NCBI GenBank assembly: GCA_029260035.1
Contig: JAJDEA010000088.1
Location: forward strand, 1 to 60,586
Direction: 5' to 3'
DNA: 60,586 nt
DNA from: Phycisphaerae bacterium
GTDB taxonomy: Bacteria > Planctomycetota > Phycisphaerae > UBA1845
Under the pieces are notes generated by a model. That model made no database searches and was not told where the DNA came from. It saw nothing but the letters and a program-made list of their open reading frames with translations. Shown piece after piece: positions 7,945-17,594 of the stretch. A program made the position numbers and the translations under genes. Numbering within the stretch: position 1 is the stretch's first letter; each line of letters opens with the position of its first letter.

Positions 7945-9756
7945 ATGCGACCGTCGACATCAAACACATACAGTTCGACATGGCGAAGAAAGAATGCTTG
8001 GCTATTCCGCGTCGTCGCATTGGCATTCCTTGCGATTTTTTCCCGCGTATCGTTCGGTGCAGATGCTCCCGAGCTAGGGCTAACTGCCAACCAAAAGATG
8101 CTTTGGATTTCGTGTCGTCAGGCTGAACCAAACGGCACGCTTCTCTTGTATTTCGCAAGCCGAAGATTGGATGTCGATCGCAAGACGGAGTTCGTTCCGC
8201 TATTTCGATGGGGGCGAACAGGGGCAGTCGCTCGGGCCATTGCAATCGGGGATGCATTAGAGGTCTTCTACCGCGATGGTACGCATCGGCAGTTCGCGTC
8301 CAGCCATTCCCGCTGGGATACGTGGGCACCACCTCTCGAAACATCTGAACGTAACCTGCCACGGGACGCCGTACCCACCGCCATAACCGCGGACCACGGC
8401 TTGGGCGTGATGTACGCAGCGGTGAGCGCCAAGTTGGCTCGAGAGATTATGGCACGAGAGCGCGAAGCGCGCGCGAAGGATGAGGAAAACGAAAATTCTC
8501 AGACTGTTGGAGATGGGCAAGACCCAACGGCCACATTGCCAAGTATTTCTTCCGACGTCGTGATCGTTCGATACGAATCACAAAGTTGGCATATCGATCG
8601 AGAAGGACCTGGCGAGCTTACCAGCCATACTGCCGTACAAGCTCTTCTTGTCCATGACGGTACCGTTCACATCATTTATGCGTCGGAGGAAGGATCGCCG
8701 GTCTGGGTGCACCAGGTTTCAGAATCGGCGCCGTCAACGTGGTCGAACTCACTGACGATCCCATTTGAAAGCACCCCAACAGCGATCACATCGAGTATGG
8801 TTGAAGGTTCGCCGGTTATAGCTGTCGCTTTGCGTCAGCAAGAAGGCATCGGTGTCCGCGCTATGACACTTCAAGAGAATCAATGGATCGCAGCGCCGCT
8901 GTTACAACACGAAAGCGGCACAGTGCACTTCGCACAACCCTTAGCACTAGCTCTTTCCGGAACGACGTTGGCTGTTGCGACACTGGATCAAGGACGAAAT
9001 GTTGACCTCGGGCGGTGGTCGTGGTCAACCGGCGACTGCATCGAGCCGCCGTCAGCCGTCCGATCCATCTCTCCGCAGGCGCCGCAACTAATTTCAAGAA
9101 CCACACGTCACCTGATCGAATATGCAGTGTTGATTGCGATTCTTGTATCCCTTTTTCTTTGGCGTCGAGGTAGCGTATTGCTTGTGGCCCCGCTTGCAAC
9201 GGGCCAAACGTTTGCCCCTCTTCTTCGAAGACTTGCTGCGGTTATGATTGATCTGCTGATTCTGTCGCCCGTCTGGATGTTAGCATTGTACGCTCTTTGG
9301 AATGCCGAAGGGTTGACGTTGACGGAATTAAACCTACGGGTTCGTAGCCCGGACGCCGATCTCGGAATAATGAGTTTCTTCTTTCCTGCTGTCGGGTTCA
9401 TTCTTGGTGTTTACGCAACGATATTTGAATTCGTCACAACGTCCACTCCCGGCAAGCGCGCCGTGGGGATTCAAGTGCTCGGACAGGACGGTAAGGCGAG
9501 TTCGTTTGGAGCCATTTTTTGGCGTAACGCCATGCGAGTAGTTGAATTCGAATTTGTGCCGCTTGTGTTGCTGATGGCACTCACACCAAGCAGACAACGA
9601 TTGGGCGACATCGTTGCCCGGACCATCGTCGTGACGACAGGCCCTCCGGTCGCAAGAATCCCACAAGAATTGGCTGCACCCGACGCTGGCGGGGCTGATC
9701 TCTCATCGCCCAGCGACGACGAATCCGAGGACACTTCGGACAAGCCAGACGCTTAG
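7945..9756 (+). CDS. RDD-family membrane protein with large extracytoplasmic domain
   Basis: About 603 residues from the ATG at 7945; the frame is open further upstream to 7765, but the 7945 start gives a clean signal peptide (NAWLFRVVALAFLAIFSRVSFGA). Residues 30-380 form a repetitive beta-rich region that may be a propeller-like sensor (inference). A membrane helix follows near 390, then an RDD domain near 425-570 (RRLAAVMIDLLILSP, later TPGKRAVGIQVL and RQRLGDIVARTIVV). RDD proteins are small membrane modules of poorly known, possibly transport-related, function. The tail is acidic. Confidence 0.85.
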   Translation: MRPSTSNTYSSTWRRKNAWLFRVVALAFLAIFSRVSFGADAPELGLTANQKMLWISCRQAEPNGTLLLYFASRRLDVDRKTEFVPLFRWGRTGAVARAIAIGDALEVFYRDGTHRQFASSHSRWDTWAPPLETSERNLPRDAVPTAITADHGLGVMYAAVSAKLAREIMAREREARAKDEENENSQTVGDGQDPTATLPSISSDVVIVRYESQSWHIDREGPGELTSHTAVQALLVHDGTVHIIYASEEGSPVWVHQVSESAPSTWSNSLTIPFESTPTAITSSMVEGSPVIAVALRQQEGIGVRAMTLQENQWIAAPLLQHESGTVHFAQPLALALSGTTLAVATLDQGRNVDLGRWSWSTGDCIEPPSAVRSISPQAPQLISRTTRHLIEYAVLIAILVSLFLWRRGSVLLVAPLATGQTFAPLLRRLAAVMIDLLILSPVWMLALYALWNAEGLTLTELNLRVRSPDADLGIMSFFFPAVGFILGVYATIFEFVTTSTPGKRAVGIQVLGQDGKASSFGAIFWRNAMRVVEFEFVPLVLLMALTPSRQRLGDIVARTIVVTTGPPVARIPQELAAPDAGGADLSSPSDDESEDTSDKPDA

Positions 9757-9817
9757 CTCTCCGTTTGGTGGGTAAGGCCGTGATCCGATAAGGGGCATGT
9801 TTTTCAAGCCGTACGCA

Positions 9818-9850
9818 GCCATGGCCACGCAAGCGTGGACTATGCCACCC
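9818..9850 (+). repeat. Inverted-repeat element C, copy 1
   Basis: GCCATGGCCACGCAAGCGTG followed by GACTATGCCACC forms an imperfect hairpin (CCACGC/GCGTGG). The same unit recurs inverted at 59091-59122 and in degenerate form at 56472-56503. It lies in the convergent gap between the RDD gene and the PEP-binding-domain gene and could act as a bidirectional transcription end or be a REP-type element. Confidence 0.6.
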
Positions 9851-9942
9851 GCCAAGCGACTAGAACATGACACATCTGAATATACCGGTGATCCGCAAGT
9901 GCGCCTTTTCGAGATTTAGACTGGGCGGGGCTGGCCCACATC

Positions 9943-12252
9943 TTACGACGTCAGATAAGTCACGGCTTTGTCGGTATCGCCGTCCATTACGACAGTGATT
10001 GTTCGGCCTTTGAATTGGGCGGCGATATCAAAGACACGGACGATTCGATCGAATTCCGCATCGTCTGGCGAGATTTGGCTAAGCGCGTTGGGCGTTTCAC
10101 TGAAGAAGCGTTCGTCATATCGGTTTGTGTTGTCATCTGGATATAACGGCAAGTAGTGGATGCCCGCCTCTACAAGGTCCTGAAAGAAATGCGTTCCGAA
10201 CGAAACCTCGGGCACAAACCCGCCGGTCTCGCGCGCAACCTCAACGAGGAGTTTGCAGTGGTTGATGTCGGCATATCGAACGGGGACACCCAATCGAACG
10301 TCATTGCTACCCCACCTACCCGGCCCAACCAAAATGAAAGACTTGTCTTTGAGCTTGTGGTTTATTCGTCCGACAGCGCGGGCAGCGGCGACGCGCTCCT
10401 GGCGGGATGGTATTTCGCTATATGCGGTGGGGTCCACAAAGACGAGATACTCCACGTTTTCGATCAGGCCTGTACGGACAAACTTGTTCGCGTCAAAAAT
10501 TACATTGTTGTTTGGGATGTTTTCCGGAATGCTAACCGGAGCAGAGTCGGTATGCTGACACTGTGTACGACACTGCAAAATATAAAATCGTTCACCATCG
10601 CAGGCAAATTCCGCGTCAACGGGCATGCCGTAGGCATTTTCAAGCCTGGTCAGGATATCAGATAGTCTGGCGGCGAACGGCGTGTCGTGCAATAATTTGT
10701 CAAATGTTATGCACAGTGACGCAGGGTCCGCATCCACCTGCGAACCGGTTGGCCTGTACAATTCGTTATCACGAAAGATGGACGTGATCTTATCGAGCAT
10801 GGGGAATTCGGCACCCTGCGCCAGCAAGTCCGTCAGACGAATCGTTTCAAAACGATTTTTTGCCAGGTTGATGACATCCATGGTCCGTTGAGCGCATCGC
10901 CTGATTTCCCGAGCACTGGATTCAGGGCGTATTGTTGGCGCTCCAAGTGCGATCATGCGCGGGTAGTCCCCGCCTGTTCGATCGACCGCCCGCGTACCAA
11001 GGCCCATGACCAATCGAGCCAAGCCGTCTTCGCGCTTAATTCGAGGCGACCACCTGTATTCGTTTTGTGAGAACGCCACCCCTGCAAACGCCGGTAAGAA
11101 ATAATCTCCGATGCGCTGGCCAACCACTTTTTGAATGAGAACGGCCATTTCTTCAACATAATCGATCAGCTTGTGTTCCTGACGATAGACGATCGGGTCT
11201 GGTGCGAGCACACTCGCGTAGACCTCGGCGATTGCACCGAGCAGCGCACGAAGCCGATGCTCGAGAGGCCCCTGGTTCGCGAGGAAGAAACTCGCATACT
11301 TGCCACAAAAAGCGGTTCCAAAACGATCTTCAAGTAAACTGCTCGAACGCACGATTAATGGATTTTTGCCGACCTTCTCCAGCACCTGCCTGAGTTGGTG
11401 CGTAATCTTGAGTGGGAAATCGCCGTTTCTGAACACACCCCGGATGAGAGGATATTCGCGCGTTAAGTCTTCGATGGGTTTATATTTCTGCGTTTGGTAT
11501 TCGTCGAGACGATTGAGGTGTAGAAAATCCTCCACGACATCGCTGCGCAGATAGTAAGATTCCGGCACTGCAATAGGAAGGAATGGTTCTTCTTCTTTTT
11601 CCGTGGATGTCAGGATACCGTGAGCGAGGAGCATCCCGCCCGCTTTGCCTCCAATGCGCCCCATACCAGCATCGCTGCCAATGGTTCGTCGCAAGATGTC
11701 ATCAAAATCACGAATGTGAAGGTGATTCTTTGCGACTGCCAAGAGTTCGAGCTGATCGCTTATTAGATGGCGTGCGAGTGCAACGCGCGTTCCCATGACC
11801 TCGGCAGGGTGAAGAATGGTTTCGCCAAGAGGGAGATCGCAAAATTTGTGCGTGTGTTCGGCTAGTTCGGCAAACGTTACGAACTGCCGATTCACGACGT
11901 TTTCAAGGCTTTGTACTTTCTCCCGTTTTATGGTCAGGTTGACGATATCATTGATGTCCGCAGCCGAGAAATGTTTGCTGGCATGGTCGCGGGATATTTC
12001 ATCGACGATCGCGCGTTCGGTTTCATCCCACCGGTCAGCTTCTGTCTGGTTCGGATCCTGGATCGCGTCGTCAACAAGTTGGCCGGTTCGCCTCCGTGCT
12101 TCGTCATGAATGCTATCGATACTGACAATGCCGCGACGATGCAACACAACCAATAACTCGCGGTGGATGCGTTCTGCGAGATGCGGGTATTTTCGGAGAT
12201 GCTGGTCGAGCTGGCTTGCAGCCGTGACAGATTGTTCCGGAGTATCGCTCAT
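9943..12252 (-). CDS. PEP/pyruvate-binding-domain protein (PEP synthase N-domain, orphan)
   Basis: A 769-residue cytoplasmic protein. Residues ~200-565 resemble the ATP-grasp PPDK N-terminal domain of PEP synthase: GRIGGKAGGMLLAHGI near 200, NPLIVRSSSLLEDRFG near 300, and FYILQCRTQ near 560, which normally ends this domain. The swivelling phosphohistidine domain and the PEP-binding barrel of true PEP synthases are absent. Instead there is a ~200-residue C-terminal region containing ILVGPGRWGSNDVRLG that I do not recognise, and a ~190-residue helical N-terminal region. It probably binds ATP and may phosphorylate an unknown target. Monocistronic, minus strand. Confidence 0.8.
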   Translation of the reverse strand: MSDTPEQSVTAASQLDQHLRKYPHLAERIHRELLVVLHRRGIVSIDSIHDEARRRTGQLVDDAIQDPNQTEADRWDETERAIVDEISRDHASKHFSAADINDIVNLTIKREKVQSLENVVNRQFVTFAELAEHTHKFCDLPLGETILHPAEVMGTRVALARHLISDQLELLAVAKNHLHIRDFDDILRRTIGSDAGMGRIGGKAGGMLLAHGILTSTEKEEEPFLPIAVPESYYLRSDVVEDFLHLNRLDEYQTQKYKPIEDLTREYPLIRGVFRNGDFPLKITHQLRQVLEKVGKNPLIVRSSSLLEDRFGTAFCGKYASFFLANQGPLEHRLRALLGAIAEVYASVLAPDPIVYRQEHKLIDYVEEMAVLIQKVVGQRIGDYFLPAFAGVAFSQNEYRWSPRIKREDGLARLVMGLGTRAVDRTGGDYPRMIALGAPTIRPESSAREIRRCAQRTMDVINLAKNRFETIRLTDLLAQGAEFPMLDKITSIFRDNELYRPTGSQVDADPASLCITFDKLLHDTPFAARLSDILTRLENAYGMPVDAEFACDGERFYILQCRTQCQHTDSAPVSIPENIPNNNVIFDANKFVRTGLIENVEYLVFVDPTAYSEIPSRQERVAAARAVGRINHKLKDKSFILVGPGRWGSNDVRLGVPVRYADINHCKLLVEVARETGGFVPEVSFGTHFFQDLVEAGIHYLPLYPDDNTNRYDERFFSETPNALSQISPDDAEFDRIVRVFDIAAQFKGRTITVVMDGDTDKAVTYLTS

Positions 12253-12389
12253 CGTGTGTTCGGCCTAAATAGTTTCTGACGAAAGAAGTATTGTCGCCAT
12301 GGTGAGGCACAATCGCAAGTATCTTGCGTTAATTCGAGTAGATTGTCTCCGGGATCAAGGCGATGCAATGGCCTATCCGGACAGCCGTG

Positions 12390-12395
12390 TATAAT
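12390..12395 (+). promoter_or_regulatory. Possible -10 box (TATAAT)
   Basis: A perfect TATAAT lies 41 bases before the GTG start at 12436 of the Fe-S/TPR gene. It overlaps an in-frame ATG at 12394, which argues against using that ATG. The -35 region is weak. Confidence 0.4.
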
Positions 12396-12435
12396 GAGGC
12401 ATCGCATATGTTCTCGCACGGGACGGAATGAAGTC

Positions 12436-14616
12436 GTGACCAAGGAAGAAACAACCATTGACAGCGCACGCGCATCACAAACCTGCTCGGAGCGCGACGT
12501 CTCGCTGCCCGTCGTAACAGCCCCAAAAGCTCGCGTAAGGAAGTCGCGCACGAGCAAGTGGCGTGCGCTCGTGCTCATCTTGGTCCATCTTGCGATAATC
12601 GGACATTTCGCGCATTGGCGCATCGCTGGGAAAACGGTTTCTCCGATCGAACCATCCGAAGCGATGTATACGCTGAATCACGGTACGATCAACGCAGGCT
12701 TTCTTTTTTTCGCAATTTCCATAGCAGCGACGTTGGTCTTCGGTCGGTTTGTATGTGGGTGGGGTTGTCATTTCGTCGCATATCAGGATTTATGCACATG
12801 GCTTCTCAGGCGAATCGGTATCAAACCAAGACCTTTGCGATCACGCCTGCTTGTGCTAGCTCCTTTGATTCTGGCGCTGTACATGTTTGTTTGGCCTAGT
12901 GCGTATCGATGGTGGGTCGGCGCGCCTTGGCCTGAACTGAGTAATCATCTGCTTACCGAAGACTATTGGCAGACGTTTCCGGGGCCGATGATCGCGATCC
13001 TCTCTGTTCTCGTTTGCGGATTTGGCATCGTCTATTTTCTCGGCTCAAAGGGGTTTTGCACTTATGCGTGTCCATACGGCGGAGTTTTTGGCGCAGTCGA
13101 TCAGGTTTCACTCGGACGAATCGTTGTCAGCGACGCCTGCGAGCAATGTGGACATTGCACGGCGACCTGCAGCTCAAACGTCCGTGTGCATGAAGAAGTT
13201 GCATCCCATGGTATGGTCGTCGATCCAGGCTGCTTGAAGTGCATGGATTGTGTCAGCGTTTGCCCAAATGATGCGCTATCCTTTTCGCTACACAAGCCAA
13301 CTAAGAAACTTAGTAGAGTACCATCTTTTCGCCGTTTCGATCTAACAATCCGCGAAGAAGTTTTTCTGGCAGGCGTGGGAATGATCGCGTTTCTTGCGCT
13401 GCGCGGGTTGTACGATCAGATACCGCTTCTCTTTGCGATGGGACTAGCTGGCATAACAGGTCTTCTCGCGTCGAAGATGTGGCATCTTGTTGTGCGTGCG
13501 AACGTCAGATTTCAGAATCTGCAACTCAAACGCGGCGGAGCGTTAACAAAATCAGGACTTGTTGTCACAGCGTGCATGGCTTTGTGGTTCGTTTTTGTCG
13601 GACATGGGTTGGCTGTTCAATATTGCGCTTTGCGGGGCGAACGTCTTGCGAAATCGGTCTCATTGGGCGATGAAGTTTGGCATTTAGAGAACACCTGGTA
13701 CGCCAGCGCGAGTAGTGAAGACAAAGAAGCTGTTGAAGCCGCATCGCGTTTTCTTGAACGAACGGATCGATGGGGCCTGATGCTGACGCCTTCCGTATTG
13801 CAGCGACTTGTCTGGCTGTATCTTGCTCAAGGCCGGGTCGACGATGCCGAAATCGCAGTGCGTCGACTGATCGATCACGATCCTAATCGGGCGGAGTTGT
13901 ATCGAGGCTTGGCTGGTGTTCTCCGTCGGGCAGGTCGAGATGAAGAAGCCATTGCATACTATCAACATGCGCTCGAAGTCGATTCGTCACTCAGGGCTGC
14001 GCGCAACGACCTTGTGAAACTCCTGTTACAGCATGAGGATTATGAAAACGCTATCGGTGCGCTCCGTGCCGGGATTGTGACCCTATCAGACACAAACGAA
14101 TGGCGCGGGAAGCTTTGTCGGCTGCTCTTGGAATTGGGTAGGTCGGCAGAAGCCGACGCTGAGTTGTCCCGGTGGACAAAGGTTGATGAGGGGAACGCTC
14201 AAGCCTGGTTGATGCTCGGACTTCATCGATTGCAACAAGGCGATTTTCAGGCCGGCGTCTCGGCACTTGAGAATACCATTCATCTCAGACCGAACGCAGA
14301 TGAAGCTCATTACAATTTGGGGTTGGCTTTCTTAGGTCGAAAGGACATTTCCGAAGCGATCGGTCATCTGGAAAAAGCTGTTGAGCTTGCGCCAGAAAAA
14401 GCGTTGTATCATTACAATCTAGCTGTCGGCGCATTTATGAACAGCCAGATTGCTGCCGCTGAGATACACATTCGAGAAGCGATACGTCTTGCACCGTCGG
14501 ACACGGACGCCTATGGTTTTCTTGGAGTCGTCCTCGAAGCCTCGGGCGATGTCGATGGCGCTCTCGAGGCGAAGGCAGAAGCTCACCGCCTTGCGCGAGA
14601 AACCCCAACCCCCTGA
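12436..14616 (+). CDS. NapH/CcoG-like membrane ferredoxin fused to TPR domain
   Basis: About 726 residues from GTG 12436, chosen because upstream Met codons coincide with a -10 box. The N-terminal half has about five membrane helices with the redox motifs FVCGWGC (near 104) and CTYACPYG (near 208), then two 4Fe-4S clusters: CEQCGHCTATC (near 234) and CLKCMDCVSVCP (near 265). This is the NapH/NosR/CcoG architecture of membrane electron carriers. After another two helices the C-terminal ~300 residues form TPRs (AELYRGLAGVLRRAGRDEEA and similar). The fusion suggests an electron-transfer protein that also scaffolds partners. No dehydrogenase or oxidase genes are adjacent. Confidence 0.88.
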   Translation: MTKEETTIDSARASQTCSERDVSLPVVTAPKARVRKSRTSKWRALVLILVHLAIIGHFAHWRIAGKTVSPIEPSEAMYTLNHGTINAGFLFFAISIAATLVFGRFVCGWGCHFVAYQDLCTWLLRRIGIKPRPLRSRLLVLAPLILALYMFVWPSAYRWWVGAPWPELSNHLLTEDYWQTFPGPMIAILSVLVCGFGIVYFLGSKGFCTYACPYGGVFGAVDQVSLGRIVVSDACEQCGHCTATCSSNVRVHEEVASHGMVVDPGCLKCMDCVSVCPNDALSFSLHKPTKKLSRVPSFRRFDLTIREEVFLAGVGMIAFLALRGLYDQIPLLFAMGLAGITGLLASKMWHLVVRANVRFQNLQLKRGGALTKSGLVVTACMALWFVFVGHGLAVQYCALRGERLAKSVSLGDEVWHLENTWYASASSEDKEAVEAASRFLERTDRWGLMLTPSVLQRLVWLYLAQGRVDDAEIAVRRLIDHDPNRAELYRGLAGVLRRAGRDEEAIAYYQHALEVDSSLRAARNDLVKLLLQHEDYENAIGALRAGIVTLSDTNEWRGKLCRLLLELGRSAEADAELSRWTKVDEGNAQAWLMLGLHRLQQGDFQAGVSALENTIHLRPNADEAHYNLGLAFLGRKDISEAIGHLEKAVELAPEKALYHYNLAVGAFMNSQIAAAEIHIREAIRLAPSDTDAYGFLGVVLEASGDVDGALEAKAEAHRLARETPTP

Positions 14617-14870
14617 AATCAAGCCCATTGCCTCGCCATTCGCAATTCTGTTTGAGATGATCGCTCGAACGATTTTTATCTCCTGTCCACACGTCACGTT
14701 GTTGTCTCGCTGGAACCAGTTTTGCTCTGCTGAACCGCTATTCACGCGATCGCCAAATCTGGAATCGGCGTAGAGGAAGACAGAATGGGCAGGAGCTGGC
14801 GAGAAACTTGGATGCGAACCGATCGTGGCGTTCCTGCGTAACCCCTGTCATAACGAATCAAGGAAAGCGA

Positions 14871-16199
14871 GTGACTCGAAAAACTCCAAATGAACCGGCG
14901 TGTCCAAGAGTCATGATCCCGCTCCTCGACTACCAGCGCGCAGATATTGAGTGCCCCTCGCGATTTCGATGGAACTGTTGGTCGAGGCAAACCGGCAAGA
15001 GTTTTGCGAAGTCATTGCGTCGCATTTTGCGCGGCCTCACTCGCCGCCGCACGCAGGTGTTTCTGTCAGCCGGCGAACGGCAAAGTCGCGAGCTGATGCA
15101 AAAGGCGCGACAGCATTGTCAAGCGCTCAAAATAGCCACGGATTACTACGATAATCGGTACTTCAAAGACCTGAGCATTCGGCAGCTGGAAATCATCCTC
15201 CCGGGAAATGTTCGCATCATTGGGCTTCCTGCGAATCCGCAAACCGCACGCGGGTTTACCGGCGATGTTTTTCTCGATGAATTCGCAATGCATGCCTTCG
15301 ATCGCGAGATTTGGGCTGCCGTATTTCCGTCACTTCTTCGCGGCGACGGCGAACTTGACGTGGCTTCAACGCCTAAGGGTCGTAGCAACATGTTTTATGA
15401 ATTGCGCGACAATCCACAATTTTCAACCAGCATGTTGACGCTTCCTGATGCGATCGAGCAAGGCCTTGACGTTGACGCAGAGCAGATGCAAAAAGCCATG
15501 GGTGACGATGCACTCTATCGTCAGGAGTTTTTATGCGAATTTCTCGATGAGGCGTCGGCGTTTTTGACTTATGAACAAATCGCTGGTTGCGTTGAGCCAA
15601 CGCTCATCCCCTGCAACACCGTTAGCGCGTTAGCCAAGGAATTACGAGAGCTTTTTGTCGGCGTGGATGTTGGCCGATTGCATGACCTAACCGTAATCTG
15701 GGTCTTAGCAGGCTGCGAAAACCAATATGAGACGGTTGGGTTGTTTGAGCTGTCGCAGGCGCCTTTCCGGGCACAATCCGAGCTGCTGTCTGAAATCTTG
15801 AGTCTCAAAACAATACGGCGTTGTTGCATTGACGCAGGTGGATTGGGTATGCAGCTCGCGGAGCAGGCGGTTGAGCAATTCGGTCCACACCGCGTTGAAT
15901 CGGTGACATTTACATCTGCCCTCAAGTCACAATTAGCCACCTCTTTGCGTTTGGCAGTAGAGAGCAGACGGATTCGGATTCCTCATGACGATCGTATTCG
16001 CAGCGATTGGCACAGCGTCGAACGAACAATGACGGCCTCCGGGCATTTTCGGCTTGCTGCACCACGACGGGAAGGCAGCCATGCAGACCGCTTCTGGGCA
16101 GCCACGCTTGCGATTCATGCCGCTGACACTTCGCCAGCTGGGAAAATCGAACACATGAACGTCGGGCCTCTGCAATTCGCGCGGCGCGGCACCTGGTAA
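14871..16199 (+). CDS. Phage terminase large subunit (Mu gp28-like)
   Basis: The DNA-packaging motor ATPase/nuclease that opens the capsid cassette. GTG 14871 is preferred for its AAGGA site; a TTG at 14808 is possible. Walker A is SRQTGKS (near 36), Walker B VFLDEFAM (near 134), and the RNase-H-like nuclease shows VGVDVG (near 263), IDAGG and HADRFWA (near 403), so all catalytic acidic positions look present. The 442-residue length is close to Mu-type large terminases. No small terminase gene is visible upstream; the 254-base gap before it has nothing recognisable. Confidence 0.88.
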   Translation: MTRKTPNEPACPRVMIPLLDYQRADIECPSRFRWNCWSRQTGKSFAKSLRRILRGLTRRRTQVFLSAGERQSRELMQKARQHCQALKIATDYYDNRYFKDLSIRQLEIILPGNVRIIGLPANPQTARGFTGDVFLDEFAMHAFDREIWAAVFPSLLRGDGELDVASTPKGRSNMFYELRDNPQFSTSMLTLPDAIEQGLDVDAEQMQKAMGDDALYRQEFLCEFLDEASAFLTYEQIAGCVEPTLIPCNTVSALAKELRELFVGVDVGRLHDLTVIWVLAGCENQYETVGLFELSQAPFRAQSELLSEILSLKTIRRCCIDAGGLGMQLAEQAVEQFGPHRVESVTFTSALKSQLATSLRLAVESRRIRIPHDDRIRSDWHSVERTMTASGHFRLAAPRREGSHADRFWAATLAIHAADTSPAGKIEHMNVGPLQFARRGTW

Positions 16200-16228
16200 T
16201 GCAGTGGCCTTGAAAGGAGACGCTTCGA

Positions 16229-17503
16229 ATGAAATGGACGCAGCGACTTATTCACGCCATACGCCCGGCTGTTGAACCGAAACCAAAACTTGGGCGGGTC
16301 GTGTCACCAAGGGCTGAAGATTCGGTACGGGATTATCCCAGCTCCGGACTGACGCCATCTCGTCTGATGGCTATTCTGCACGAGGCGGATGACGGTTCAC
16401 TATCCAGCGCGATGCAGTTGTTCGAGGAAATGGAGGAGAAGGACGCTCATCTGTTCTCCGTCGCGAACACCAGAAGACTTGGTCTTTCCGGGCTGGATTG
16501 GCAAGTAATCAGTCTGGCTGACGTTCGTGAGGGTATCGACCGTGTTCGTGCAGAAGAGATAGCATCCTATTGTCGTGATATTCTCGCAGAAATCGACTCG
16601 TTCGACGAAGCGCTTCAGCATCTCGCGCTTGCGCTGGGACGCAACATCTCCATCGTTGAAATCGTCTGGGATATCGTACGGGGAGAGCTTCGACCCGTGG
16701 ACTTGGTTCCGGTTGATTTTACGCGCATCACATTCGACGAATTGGATCAACCGCGCATTCTTACCCAAGACGATCCAAAAACCGGCATCGCTTTGACACC
16801 GCGCAAATTTGTCGTTCACACGCCACACAGCGTTACCGGCCATCCTCAGCGTGGCGGGCTTCTGCGTGTCACTGCCATGGTCTATCTCGCGAAGAACCTC
16901 GCACTCAAAGACTGGATGACGTTTGCGGAGGTGTTTGGCATGCCCATCCGCATTGCTCGCTATGAACCCAACGCGACGGCCGAAGAAAAACGCGAGTTAC
17001 TCTCCATGCTGGAAACTCTCGGCTCTAATGCGGCTGGTATCTTCAGTCGGGCGGTGGAGCTTCAAATCGTCGAAGCCAATCGCGGCTCGACCGGACCTCC
17101 TTATCGCAAGCTAATCGAGTTTCTCAATCGTGAAATGAGTAAGGCATGGCTCGGACAAACGCTAACTACAGATATTGTAGGCCTAAGCGGCTCTGTTGCA
17201 GCCAGTCGAGTGCATGAAGAAGTTCGTCAGGACATCATCACGGATGACATTCGAAAGGAAGGCCGAACGATCCGTCGCGATCTTTTGCGCCCTTTGACTG
17301 AAATGCGCTTTGGCGCGGATGCACCGGTTCCGGTTTTCCGTCGGCAGCTCAAGCAAAGCACGGAAGTATCAGAACTTGCCGACATTCTGGATGCTGCGGT
17401 CAATCGTCTCGGCGTGAAAGTGCCAGAGGCCTGGGCGCGCGAAATGTTAGGCATTCCTTCCGTTCAGCAGGATGAGCCAACGTTGGCCGGTACACCCAGT
17501 TGA
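16229..17503 (+). CDS. Phage portal protein (DUF935, Mu gp29-like)
   Basis: The 424-residue protein fits the DUF935 portal family, which forms the dodecameric DNA gate at one capsid vertex. The pattern includes DAHLFSVANTRRLGLSGLDW near 70-90 and PRKFVVHTPHS followed by GLLRVTAMVYLAKNLALKDW, then FAEVFGMPIRIARY, all diagnostic of this family. It is shorter than Mu gp29 (about 510). A strong ribosome site (GAAAGGAG) precedes the ATG, 29 bases after the terminase stop. Mu normally encodes a gpF (SPP1 gp7-like) head protein next; none is present. Confidence 0.88.
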   Translation: MKWTQRLIHAIRPAVEPKPKLGRVVSPRAEDSVRDYPSSGLTPSRLMAILHEADDGSLSSAMQLFEEMEEKDAHLFSVANTRRLGLSGLDWQVISLADVREGIDRVRAEEIASYCRDILAEIDSFDEALQHLALALGRNISIVEIVWDIVRGELRPVDLVPVDFTRITFDELDQPRILTQDDPKTGIALTPRKFVVHTPHSVTGHPQRGGLLRVTAMVYLAKNLALKDWMTFAEVFGMPIRIARYEPNATAEEKRELLSMLETLGSNAAGIFSRAVELQIVEANRGSTGPPYRKLIEFLNREMSKAWLGQTLTTDIVGLSGSVAASRVHEEVRQDIITDDIRKEGRTIRRDLLRPLTEMRFGADAPVPVFRRQLKQSTEVSELADILDAAVNRLGVKVPEAWAREMLGIPSVQQDEPTLAGTPS

Positions 17504-17594
17504 TCGCCGAGAGCCACCACGCGAACAATCACTGCAGACGTTCTCTTGTGTAATCCACTCGGCACAAACGATTCTTGACAATGGATGAAAACTC

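Noticed and set aside
12394-12435. ATG 12394 as start of the Fe-S/TPR gene
   Set aside because: It overlaps a TATAAT box; the GTG at 12436 fits better as the start.
14617-14870. Small terminase or regulator gene ahead of the capsid cassette
   Set aside because: No frame here shows a ribosome site together with plausible protein composition.
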